A stretch of DNA of 64,000 bases, from the NCBI GenBank assembly GCA_963277665.1, contig OY728147.1, positions 1,265,105,424 to 1,265,169,423 of the forward strand, read 5' to 3'. This document shows, piece by piece, positions 34,947 through 45,237 of the stretch. The first letter of the stretch is position 1. Each line of letters starts with the position of its first letter. Both the position numbers and the translations under genes were made by a program. This DNA comes from Viscum album. Lineage: Eukaryota; Streptophyta; Magnoliopsida; Santalales; Viscaceae. The notes beneath the pieces are model-generated. The model was not told the origin of the DNA, ran no database searches, and was given only the letters and a program-made list of their open reading frames with translations.

Positions 34947-35836
34947 CTGTATAATGATTTAAATAATGTCATTGACTTATTACAGAATCATATTCATTGT
35001 TATGATATCATATATGGTTCACTTATGACATTATATTACCCGTTCTTTTGTAAATTCCATGTTAAAGAAGCGTTTTGGGTAAAATCGTTTAATTTATCGT
35101 AGGTGTTTTGACTTGTTGTTCTTGACATCATTATTACTTATATCATGATTTACTTACTTCCAGAATATAAAATATGATTTATATATCATATATATTCAGT
35201 ATATATATATATAATAGATAGATAAAATGAAAAACACCGTTCATGGAGACGGTAGTCCGTACGTACGCATGAACGCTATTTTTCTTTCCTTATTGTCTTG
35301 AAATGGAAGTAAGTAGATGACATACATATGTATATATATACATAAATCCAGTAGCTTTATAATGTCATATATTTCATTATTATTTCTTATATATATACAT
35401 TATAATCATTCTTAAATGGTTAACATGGAGAATGAATCTCATCGCGTCGTGGAGACGGTAGTCCGTACGTACGCACGAGCGATGATATCATTTCTATAAA
35501 TATTGAATTGAATTGGAGTGGATTATACAATATATCAGAATCAATATGATGTTGTAATAACTATGTATAGTTATTCTTTACACCATTATACCCATCCATG
35601 TAAGGTGGTGGTGGAAAATAGATTACACCACGGCGTGGAGACGGTATTCCGTACGTACGCACGCGCGGTGATTTCTTTTTCCGTAGGATGGATAGATGGT
35701 GAAATAGGGTTGTTTCATACATATAATAACATATCCGTATATGAGTGATACTGATGTTATTACTTCATAATGAAACAACCTAAGAAGAAGAAGTGGAAGA
35801 AGAAATAAAGATGAAAGAATTGGTAACTGTAATTAC
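34947..35836 (-). other. Predicted LTR intron 1, 5' LTR (890 bp)
   Basis: Donor AAGAAGAG|GTAATT at 35836 and acceptor TTATACAG at 34947. Exon 1 would run about 140 nt from the TATA-directed start to 35837. The interval is exactly absent from element 3's LTR. Confidence 0.68.
35239..35670 (-). other. Three covarying stem-loops, 5' LTR
   Basis: H3 35239-35274 (GTTCATG/CATGAAC), H2 35439-35485 (TCATCGC/GCGATGA plus TCGTG/CACGA) and H1 35626-35670 (CACC/GGTG plus GCGT/ACGC). Apical segments carry ACGG-NNTA-CCGT. The order along the transcript is H1, H2, H3, as in every other LTR of the group. Confidence 0.75.
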
Positions 35837-36004
35837 CTCTTCTTTGAAGTGCCTCTTTGAGACCTCCTCTTAGGGCACTAGAATTGGTCTTTGAGGAAGA
35901 CCAGAACCTCTAGGATGTTGCTAGGGAAGTGGAGAAGAGATTTTGGCAGGGGTTGGCCTAGCTTGAGTGCTCAAATTGGTGTGAGGAGGAGGGGGAGGAG
36001 GTGT

Positions 36005-36013
36005 CCTTTTATA
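36005..36013 (-). promoter_or_regulatory. TATA box, 5' LTR of the chromovirus
   Basis: Minus strand TATAAAAGG. Its place upstream of exon 1 in the 5' LTR makes it the expected promoter of the element. Confidence 0.65.
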
Positions 36014-37444
36014 GGGGAGGAGAGGGGCACCTTAGGAATATCTCAAAATATTATTTTATATTAAAGTCAAAATCAGTTTATAATGGTTCCAAAGGGTCTT
36101 ATTTCGAAGCTAAAGTGGGGATGGGTCGAAATCCTATCAACCAATAGAATTTAGACAAGTTTAGGATATTATTTTAACCTTATCAATTAGATTTAACTCT
36201 AAGTTAAATAATTTAACTTTTACCATGTCTTTTTTTTTCTTTCACTATATGGTTAATAAACTTACTATAACATGCCAAACGAACCCCAAATTGTTTATTA
36301 TTAATATATATATTCTTATCTAAGTCATTTGGCCGAACCTTAGATTTTTAGGAATAAAATAACAATTAATAATATAATATTTGATTTAAAAACTATTTTG
36401 TGTCAATTTTGACACTATTTGATATATGATTTGTTTGAAAGTCATAACAGAATTATATGTTCGAACCAAGTTGATTAAATCAACACTAATATATCATAGT
36501 AACCTAGAAAATTTGTGGAATTAATAAAAAGTCTCAAATTACATTTATTTTGGTATTTATATTATCAATTTTGTCAATATTTCATTAATAAGATAATTAC
36601 TGCATCATCTTTGTGTCATAAATAAATTAAATTATTTGATGTCTAAAAATTACAAATAAAATACCATCATGTAGGAAATCTTTTTACCTTTCTAATGAAT
36701 ATTTACAATTGAATTTATCTTATTTATAACCCCACATTAAAAATTATTTACTTATTAAACATTGATTTTAACTATTTTAACCTTTCTTTAAATAAATTAA
36801 TAATAAATGTCCTAATCTAATCCAAGTGGTCCTAAATGGTCATATTTTATTCCTAAGTTTGTTTTTGGTCGAATTACACTTGTCCAATAGAATTAGGACA
36901 TGTGTTAGGGTAATATTAATATCATATTTACCCTTAGTTACCCTATTTACTATTAACCGCAGTAAAAAAAGTAAAAAGTTACTATTCACAAAAAAATTAT
37001 TTTCATCTCATTGAACCACATTTTAGTCCTTGATATTAACCGTGTCTCTCGGATTTTCGAAATTCCAATCACAGAAGCGGTAAAATTAATTTTTATGCAA
37101 AATTCAGTTTTTAACCTACCACTTAGTGGTTTCACTATTCATCAAAAATTGAAAGTTTTCAGAAAAATACCAAAATTTCACCCTAGGCTAATTTCGATAT
37201 TCTGAGTCCAAAAATGAAGTCCATTTTGAAAAATAAAATTTATAAAATTTCAAAAAGTGGTTATTACTATTCATAACGGCTAGTTTTAATAGCATATTGT
37301 TGTCTAGTGAAACTCGGTATTGCGTACGACACAAGCTATCGAGGAAGGTCGCGATTGCGTGTAAAGCAAGTCAAGCAAGTGTTGTGTAGAAAAAGATTCC
37401 TTTGATAATTTATATAACATAAAAGTCTCGGGTGTTACAGTGTT

Positions 37445-38509
37445 CCTGATCTTGTCCTCCTTTTCCTTTCCGTGAATTCTGGCAGTACTCATGTGTGGGG
37501 GAAGAGAGTTGAGGCTGCCTCCTATTTGTCATTGGATATTTCTTATTAACTTCTCTGAATGCTATCAAACGAAGATTTTTTAGACTTGATCAATACTAGT
37601 GGGTGTATATTCCTGCAAATTGCACTCTACCTAACGTGGTTGAAAAACTTCCTTCAATACTGACAGATGAGGCTGCTGGCATGACTGATATGTGTAAGCA
37701 GGTGTATGTGCCTGTTTACCAGTTGTCAACACATTGGGTTGTAGACCTCTATCATATGCAGTCATATGAGCCTTCTAACTAGATGATGATTTTTAAACAG
37801 GTGTATGTTCCTGTCTATAGTACTCCGCTGGAATTTCTTGGTGGAATTGGTGTGCTACTTATAGACGATTCTACTGGATAGCATAATTAAAATGGATGGG
37901 TGTGTGTGTCTGCTCGTTGCTTGCCACCATGTTAGGTTAGTGGGCTTCTCTAGAGATGGCAGAGATGAGAACCTGCTCACTGTTGACCGGATTTTCCCTC
38001 TGGCAGTTCTTCTTGCCTTCTTGGGATCGACGAACCTGAGCCGAACGCCTAGAGACGATACCCTCATCAAGTTGAGGGCGTACTACCGCACAAGTCTGGA
38101 AACGATTCTTGATGGCAGTCCAAAGAAAAGACTCATGTCTCCTTGAATTAAGGCCTTGAGGGACCTGCTCATTCACCTCCCCAGAATATGGGAGTTAATG
38201 GTGATTGCGTTCGAGGGATAATGACCTGAAACAGTTAGAGACGGAGGTTGGCACCACCTGCTTCATGATCACTGGTCGTCACTGTCCGGATGAACTGGGT
38301 GAATTATTGACTTGGTGGGCTTGTCAAGCGGCCTCCAGAGTCAGAATTGTACCTTTTTGACGGTACTCCTTAACCATCACATTCTATACCCATCATTGAA
38401 GACACTTAGTAGGTGATGTCATCCTAAGAGCAGAAGACGATCCAGCCAGAGTAGCAACAGAGGCATTCAAAGTAGAAGTATTCACAGGCGTGAACATAAG
38501 AGAAGCCAT
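37445..38509 (-). pseudogene. Start of the Tat element's first ORF, broken
   Basis: Continuation of the Tat coding region beyond the chromovirus insertion. The likely start is ATG at 38509 (MASLMFTPVNTSTLNASV, open for 38 codons to a TGA at 38393). After it, short frames (37937-38176 and others) are separated by stops. Near 37680-37820 the minus strand again gives QEHTPV-like pieces resembling 24900. No catalytic domain was seen. Confidence 0.45.
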
Positions 38510-39540
38510 TTTTGTAATGTAGAAGATCTTGGAAAAGAGTGTATGTTTGATATAACAGAATTAATCAAGATAAGTTCGGCCACTATATATTTTCGACAAG
38601 CATGTATGTTATCGATTTTTTTGATGGCCCTCTCATTGATATTAAATAGGGTCATACCAAATAAGTAAAACATCATTTCAACTTGGTTAAGGATTCACGT
38701 AGGGTTCACCATTTTTTGATTCCTCTGGAATTGGGGATGATCTCATTGATATAAGGTTCAAACATTCCAAGAGGATTCTAATGGGTTTGTTCGTAGGACC
38801 AGAAACATCCAATGATTCTATATCCATTTTGACCTACTTTCCAAAGGTAGCTGCTCACTAGTTATGAACTGATGATGCTTAAGAATTTTCATTCGTCGAG
38901 AGGATGGGAGGTCGGACTCATCACAACCTTTTGTGGCGAATTATTGTCTACTCTGGGACACTCTTTATAGATTTAAGTTATGTTAATGAATCCTTATTAC
39001 ATTACCAAGTATGAAATTGAGATTTCTTTTAGATCTGACAATCAATTATTTATATGTATGAGATTTAGAGAATATTTTATATATATTTGAGGTTCTTCAT
39101 CAATAGAGAATAATCTATATTTGTTAGAGATTCTTAGTCAATGGTATCCTTCGACCCATTATATTGAAATCTTGTGGTCATTATGATAACCACACTAGTT
39201 TTAAAGCCACTCAGCAGGGCCCTTGAAGTTTATTTTCATTTAGAAGGACATAAATTATTTTAGAGTTGGGATCACACCCATAGATGGGATACCTACGTAT
39301 CCTTATTTAGAAAAGGAATTAGAACCCACGTAGTTTGAGTAAAGAATTATGAGGTTTATGCATGATTGATGGCTCAAAGAATGATTTTTTAGTTTACTTT
39401 TACACTCTAAGCTCATGTGAGTCATGCTCGCTGTGAGAAACAAGAGGTATTGGTGAAACTAGAAAATTTGTTCCATGAAAGATGAAATCATACGAAATGA
39501 TGTGGGGATTATGTATGGATGACTGCCCAAAATAGATGAA
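38510..39540 (-). other. 5' noncoding side of the Tat element
   Basis: No coding signal. It contains a stem-loop at 39293-39333 (CTACGT/ACGTAG around TCCTT/AAGGA) of the same type as those at 14397-15079, which ties both ends to one element. It may include part of the 5' LTR, but no boundary was found. Confidence 0.45.
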
Positions 39541-39559
39541 GATTGGGTTTTACGTTAGG

Positions 39560-40075
39560 AAAAAAACCAAGGAACACGGTCCATAAAGGTATATGTACTT
39601 TATGGAGATTTGGATAATCTATCTTGGAACTTACTCTTGAGGAAGATACCCAAATTAGGAGGGAAATCTTGATTGGGGTTTACGCCTGAGAAGGAATCCT
39701 AAATCAAAAGTAAATTAATACTGGTTAAGAGAAATTATGACATGGGATTATTCTTGAGAAGAAGGCCTAGGTTAAAGGGATTTGGAATTTGGGGCTTATT
39801 TTTGAGGAGGATGCCCAGATTTGGGAACTTTGAAGACTAGGGCTTACTCCTAAAAAGGAGGCCCAGGATAAGGAAATTATGGTTGGAGATTACTACTGAG
39901 GAGGATGCCCAGATTTGGGAAATTATGACTGATACTTACTCTTAAAGAGGATGCCCAGGTTAGGGGACTTGGGGCTTACTCTTGAGGAGGATGCCCGAAT
40001 AAAGAGAACATGGATTAGGGTTTACTCCTGAAGAGGAGGCCCAAATTAAGGACTCTCTCATCTTAGAGGATGTTG
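39560..40075. repeat. Degenerate tandem repeat, ~50-60 bp, hairpin-forming
   Basis: About nine units carry GGGCTTACTC-TTGAGGAG-GATGCCC-like cores, in which GGGC pairs with GCCC and CTCC with GGAG, followed by AGATTTGGGAAATTATG-like spacers. Units differ by substitutions and small indels. Noncoding. Confidence 0.65.
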
Positions 40076-40319
40076 TTGAATGAATGAAATATCTAACCTT
40101 AGTGACATAAAGATATATAAATCACTAGGTTTTGAGAGATGTTCCAAAGAATTCATTTCAGATAAGGAAGCTAACAAGGGATCCATGCCAAAAGAAATGG
40201 CTTTAAATAGGGTTTTGAAGGCTGGATCTTGAATAAGAGAGGTGGATAGGATTAACAAAGGTGAAATAGGCGGGATATGTACCCAAAACGAAGTGGGAAC
40301 ACAGGTCCTACGTGGTCAC

Positions 40320-40830
40320 ACAAGTTATGGTCGCGCAAGTATACTTGTGTGACAAAGGGGTACTTGCGCGACGGGCAACCCTTAGAGTAATACATGGGCG
40401 AGACTTCGCTCAAGCCCTTAGTATTATCCCTACAGGATTCTAGAAGTGTAGCGTGCATGTTTTAATGAAGGGGTAAGGTGGTGCACAAGTGTGGCCATTT
40501 CCCCTAAGGGTTTTCCATTTAGGCGTGTAAGTGTTGATGAGTTTCAACACTTAGGCCTTACTCCCCCTCCATAGATATTCCGTTCTAGGTAAGAAATTAC
40601 CATAAAAGTGTTTGGAAGATTTGAGAAGAGACTAGGGCGCCGGGAGCTCAAATTTGAGTTTCTAGAATTTTTTTTCCTGAAATGGGGGGCCCACCGGGGG
40701 TATTTATAGGCTAGTGAAGACCCTGGGAAATAATCATAAAGGGAGATCAAGTAACCTGCATGACCATTGGGCAGCGCGCAAGTATACTTGCACGACCATG
40801 GTGGAACTTGCGTGATCCAAGTGAAAATGA
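40320..40830. repeat. Repeated palindromic motif GCGCAAGTATACTTG
   Basis: A palindromic core AAGTATACTT flanked by GCGC/GTGT or GCGC/GCAC occurs near 40333 and 40777. Half-copies (TACTTGCGCGAC) lie near 40368 and 40803. No gene is seen between them; short ORFs here are unsupported. Confidence 0.5.
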
Positions 40831-41933
40831 ATATGTGTTCATGCCATTGTCAATTTTTTATGTTTCTTCAAAGGATGAATCACTTTGGGTTCAAGGTATC
40901 TCCGCTTTTTATTCGTTTAGACTCTATGACGGAAAGGAGCGTCAACAATGCCAACACCATTGAATCACAGTCAACGATGCCATTGACTCACTGACACCGA
41001 CACCATCGACTCATTGACACTGACACCCTTGACCTATAGATGATGATTCCCTCAAATCATCGTTACCTGCACACCAACATGCTGATGAAAAAACACGGAA
41101 TTTGGTAAAATCTTGAAATGAGCTGCTATTGCCTCCTAGAACACCCTAAACACTGAATTTTTACAAAGGAAGGGCCTGGGAAAATCATATTTATTACATC
41201 AGATACCTTCCAAACTATTATCATCCCCGAGAATTTCAAAACAAATCCAAAATAAAAAGTGGTCAAAACAACCGTCTATTAAGATATCCCTTAGGAGTAA
41301 ACCACATTGTGTTGTTCGAAAGTTTGGAGTGAAAACCTCAACATCCCAGAACACCACCTTGTCAAATATCATTGAAAAATATATAGAAACAATACATCTC
41401 CACTACCCCAAGAAACCACACAGTCAAAAAAGGTCGCACAATCCAAACATAGTGATTATAGAGCTTCTTTTTACATGTCAAGATAATATTATCTTTGGGC
41501 GACATTGTCTTTCCCGAACAGGTTTAATTGAATATGAATTAAGGCATCATTATTTATGATCAGGTTCGCCATCCCCAGAGTCTAGATATTTCACAAAAAA
41601 AGGAGAATAAGGAAACATATTATCATACAGAAAGTGAGGTGAAACATTACATCAAAAGAAAAATACAAGGGAAAACAGATGATCAAAATCAAAACATGTT
41701 TGGTACCGGGACGGCGCAGCGGAAGCCGGTGGTCCGGGAATTTTAAAATTTTCTACTTCACCGGAGTGACATAACCCTGTCAACTCTAGTGATCGTGTCC
41801 CGATTTGGCCCGAGGATCTCACAAGGTTTAAACATGGAACGAAAATTAAACTGAAAATATTCCTTGTTCAGAAATGACGTGTGCAAGTCTGCCGCAGGAT
41901 GCCGACTATCATTGCTCAAAGACTCCGACATTC
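40831..41933. other. Noncoding DNA left of the CACTA element
   Basis: Contains short CATTGACTC/CATCGACTC/GACACC simple repeats (about 40940-41040) and nothing else I can name. A G/C-rich patch near 41710-41740 stands out from the AT-rich surroundings. It probably belongs to the Tat 5' LTR. Confidence 0.35.
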
Positions 41934-42520
41934 ACTACAAAAAAATCGATTATGGTGACGTGATATTTGTGACTGGCTTTATTCCCATCACAAAAACTCT
42001 GACAAAAACCGTATTTGGGACAAGAATATATTATTGTCGCAAATGGTCAGTTATTTGCAATGGTGATATAGGACCCGTCACAATAGATATGGCGTGGTTT
42101 GTGCGCCAAAACGCGTGAAGCCTATTTGCGACGGTCTCCTTCTACCAGATGCAACTACCCGATGGTGGTAAATACTACATGCAATGGGTAATTTCCCCGT
42201 CGAAAAAAAATATTCAGCAGGTGTTATTTTCGACAAGGCATGTCACCATTACTGGCAGTGGTAAATATGAATTTGCGACGGGGATATTTTCTTGTCGCTA
42301 ATAGTATTTCGGTAGGGAGATATTTTCGACGGGCTCGTCGCCAATACCGTTGGTGGTAAATAGGAATTTGCGATGAAGATTTCCGCCCGTCTCTAACAGT
42401 ATGTCGGCAGGCAGCTATTTGTGACAGGCCTGTCACAAAAACCATTTTAACCGCTGCCCATAATTAATGCGGGTGAAGGTATTTGCGACGGGATACCGTC
42501 AAAAATAAGACCGTCGCAAA
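41934..42520 (+). repeat. CACTA left terminus and subterminal repeat array
   Basis: Many copies of TTTGCGACGG or its complement CCGTCGCAAA (for example near 42122, 42272, 42482, 42512), plus TTTTCGACGGG and GTCACAAA variants. In this family such arrays are the transposase binding sites and often form foldbacks. Confidence 0.8.
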
Positions 42521-42530
42521 TATTCTAACC

Positions 42531-42538
42531 TATATATA
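42531..42538 (+). promoter_or_regulatory. TATA box of the CACTA transposon
   Basis: TATATATA just inside the subterminal array, followed by a C/T-rich leader-like sequence (TCTCTTTTCATCTCTCTCG). This is the expected promoter place for the transposase gene. Confidence 0.5.
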
Positions 42539-42852
42539 CCCCCCATCTGTTTTTTTTTCAAATCATTCAGATCTCTTTTCATCTCTCTCGTTAACTCCCT
42601 GTTCTATGTAGATATTTTCTTTCGAATTAATTTTTTTATGAGAAGAGGAGAGAAAGAGTTAGGAGATGCAAACTGGTTCAAAATATCGAAAGTATTTATA
42701 TTTTTTTTATTGTCAAATTATTTTTAATTGTTAATTTTAATTTTATTTGTTAATTTTAATTTTTTAATAGCATTTTTAGTAGCTATATAGTATAATTAGA
42801 TTAATTGGTTGTACCAAATAATCCTTATCTGGATACGAACAAGTAGAGGCGG

Positions 42853-42969
42853 CTCTGGCACAGATGTACCTAGGAGTGAAAACTCTGACAAGGTGTTTCG
42901 AGCTTCACTCGGGGTAACCTGGTACACGACAACGGGCCTTGCTGTACTCTTGGTTCGACACTGCCAGAG
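42853..42969 (+). other. Nested three-tier inverted repeat in the CACTA 5' region
   Basis: CTCTGGCA (42853-42860) pairs with TGCCAGAG (42962-42969). Inside it GTACC (42866-42870) pairs with GGTAC (42921-42925), and inside that GAGTGAA (42874-42880) pairs with TTCACTC (42904-42910). GC content is much higher than in the flanks. GGTTCGAC resembles a tRNA B box, but no matching A box was identified. Function unknown. Confidence 0.6.
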
Positions 42970-42977
42970 GATGTTTT

Positions 42978-44530
42978 GGTAATAATTAGAAATATATATA
43001 TTTAATTAGAAATAGTTATATTTAATTAGGAATAATTATATAATTATCAAATAATTAAGAAATAATTAGATTTAATTAAAATAATCATCAAATAATTAGG
43101 AAATTACTAGATTTAATTGATTAAAAATAATTAGAATAATTAAAATAATTAGGAAACAATTAAAATAATTAGGAAAAAATTAAAAATAATTAGGAAAAAA
43201 TTAAAAATAATTACGAAACAATTAAAAATAAACAATTAAAAATAATTAGACAATAATTAAAAATAATTAGGAAAAAATTAAAAATAATTAGGAAACAATT
43301 AAAAATAATTAGGAAACAATATGAAACAATTAAAAATAAACAATATAAAATAATTAGGAAACAATTAAAAATAAATAATTAAAAATCAAATAATTAGGAA
43401 ACAATTAAAAATAATTAGGAAACAATTAAAAATAAATCAGAAATAGTTAAAAATAATTATGAAATAATTAAAAATAATTAGGAAACAATTAAAAATAATT
43501 AGGAAACAATAAATAATAATTAGGAAATAATTGGAAACAATTAAAAATAAACAATTAAAAATAATTAGGAAACAATTAAAAATAAACAATTAAAAATAAT
43601 TAGGAAACAATTAAAAATAAATAATTAAAAATAAAATAATTAAGAAGCAATTAAAAATAATTAGGAAACAATTAAAAATAATTGGGAAACAATTACAAAT
43701 ATTTAAGAAACAATTAAAAATAATTAGGATACAATTAAAAATAATTAGGATACAATTACAAATAAATAGGAAATAATTAAAAATAATTAACAAACAATTA
43801 AAAAAAATTAAAATAATTAAGAAACAATTAAAATTATTATGATACAATTAAATATAAGTAGGAAACAATTAAAAATAATTTTCAATCAATTAAAAATAAA
43901 TAGAAAACAATTAAAAATATTTAAGAAACAATTAAAAATAATTACAAAATAATTAAAAATAATTAAGAAAAAAATTACAAATAATGAAGAAACCATTAAA
44001 AATAATTAGTAAGCAATTAGAAATAATTAGGAAATAATTAAAAATAATTAGGAAAAATTTATAAATAATTAAGAAATAATAAAAATTAATTAGGAAAAAA
44101 TTAAAAATAATTAGGAAACAATTAAAAATAAAATAATTAAGAAATAATGAAAAAACGGAATAATTAGGAAATAATTAAAAATAAAATAATTTGGAAACAA
44201 TTAAAAATAATATAATTAGGAAACAATTAAAAATAAAATAATTAGGAAACAGTTAAAAAAAATAATTAAGAAATAGTTAAAAATAAAATAATTTGGAAAT
44301 ACTTAAAAATAAAAAAAATAGGAAACAGTTAAAAATATAATAATTTGGAAATAGTTAAAAATAAAACAATTATGAAACAGTGAAAAATAAAATAATTAGG
44401 AAACCGTTAAAAATAAAATAATTAGGAAACAGTTAAAAATAAAATATTTAGGAAATAGTTAAAAATAAAATAATTATAAAACAGTTAACAATAAAATATT
44501 TAGGTAATAATTAAAAATAATTATGAAAAT
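42978..44530. repeat. AT-rich minisatellite, ~22-bp unit
   Basis: About 1.5 kb of imperfect repeats of ATTAAAAATAATTAGGAAAC-type units with length variants. No coding capacity; ORFs across it are low-complexity artefacts. Confidence 0.9.
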
Positions 44531-44538
44531 TATTAAGT

Positions 44539-44796
44539 GTGATTGACCACTCATCTACCTCAATTTTCTTTTCATTTGTCTGTTGAGGCTTGACAGGAAA
44601 CTTCTGCCTCCACATGTAATATTTGCTTTTACTGTCAAAATTTTCAACCTCCTCACCAGTTTAGAGGTGAGGAGGTTTATATTTTGATATTAAAAGAAAC
44701 TATTACATGTGGAGGAAGAAGTTTACTGTCAACCTCAACACACAAATGTAAAGAAAACTGAATTAGATGAGCAGTCAATCACTTTTGTTTTTCTAT
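44539..44796. other. Imperfect 258-bp foldback
   Basis: Ends GTGATTGAC and GTCAATCAC. The centre is near 44665, between CCTCCTCACC and GGTGAGGAGG. A roughly 30-bp stretch (GACAG-AAACTTCT-CCTCCACATGTAATA on one arm) pairs with the other arm with about two mismatches. It could be a small-RNA precursor or a MITE-like insertion. No known miRNA was recognised. Confidence 0.7.
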
Positions 44797-45039
44797 TCAT
44801 TGATTAATTAACCACACGTCCTATATGCATATCTTCGTATTACTAATTAGTAACATAATTAGTAATATAATTAGTAACATAAATAGTAACATAATATAAA
44901 ATATTATATTACTCTAATATTAATAATTAAATAATACTAATAATAAAATTATTTTATTATTATATGTTTAATATTTATAAAAAAAATATTAATATAATTA
45001 AAATGATAAAAAATTTATAAAATATTACAATTAAACAAG

Positions 45040-45237
45040 TTTTTCTCTATTCGTAACATGTTCAAATCTTAAAGGGTCGCCAAATTTCTAGGTCATGCCA
45101 AATAAAAAGTTTGCGTCAACCGTGTCCAATGTATACTCTATAATTTTTCTTGCTTAGTTGATCACCTCGCAAGTAGCGTTGCAATAGAACAACCCAAGAC
45201 ATGTCTTTCTCATCTTTAAGAATCATATCACATGACT
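45040..45237 (+). repeat. Left arm of a long inverted repeat split by element 2
   Basis: Sequence from TTTTTCTCTATTC onward is the imperfect reverse complement of 56695-56921. It holds the element 2 target repeat TGACT at 45233-45237. Together with 56638-56660 it formed a foldback of about 480 bp before element 2 inserted. The 44797-45039 flank is AT-rich with no feature. Confidence 0.7.

Larger units (their letters stand above)
25154..37439 (-). mobile_element. Full-length Ty3/gypsy chromovirus (12.3 kb)
   Basis: Two LTRs of identical length (3771 bp) differ at only about 1-2 percent of sites by eye. A perfect TSD GTGTT flanks the element (25149-25153 and 37440-37444). It has a tRNA-iMet primer site, a polypurine tract, and one gag-PR-RT-RNH-IN-chromodomain reading frame interrupted by a single TAG. 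Domain order and the chromodomain place it in the chromovirus group, probably Tekay/Del-like. LTR ends and predicted leader introns match elements 1 and 3, so it is the likely autonomous relative. Confidence 0.95.
33669..37439 (-). repeat. 5' LTR of the chromovirus (3771 bp)
   Basis: Transcribed leftward. Starts at 37439 with TGTAACACCCGAG and ends at 33669 with TCTACA. U3 is 37439 to about 36013. R/U5 holds a predicted spliced leader. The second LTR copy is at 25154-28924. Confidence 0.95.
13568..41933 (-). mobile_element. Tat/Ogre-lineage Ty3/gypsy element, decayed and interrupted
   Basis: Reading leftward on the minus strand: 5' noncoding (41933-38510), first-ORF start (38509), gag, PR, RT, RNase H, a second archaeal-type RNase H, IN, then hairpin-rich 3' noncoding DNA. 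The chromovirus (25154-37439) splits it. The dual RNase H and the protease-side motif ILGRPWL fit the Tat/Ogre branch. Every ORF has frameshifts and stops. Its LTR boundaries were not found: the 3' LTR probably lies left of the window, and the CACTA element cuts the 5' side at 41934. Confidence 0.75.

Noticed and set aside
37892..38146. Plus-strand 84-codon ORF with normal-looking composition
   Set aside because: It lies opposite the broken Tat first ORF, has no partner in other copies seen here and no recognisable motif.
41934..42520. Origin-like or promoter repeats independent of a transposon
   Set aside because: The CACTACAAAAAAA terminus and TTTGCGACGG subterminal motifs, with TNP2 downstream, explain the array as a CACTA end.
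43611..43847. 78-codon minus-strand ORF with repeated CNCILIIF-type residues, looking like a membrane protein
   Set aside because: It is a translation of the AT minisatellite; the hydrophobic pattern follows from the repeat unit.
42978..44530. CRISPR-like or centromeric satellite array
   Set aside because: Units are about 22 bp, imperfect, without unique spacers, and sit inside a CACTA element; it is an AT-rich minisatellite.
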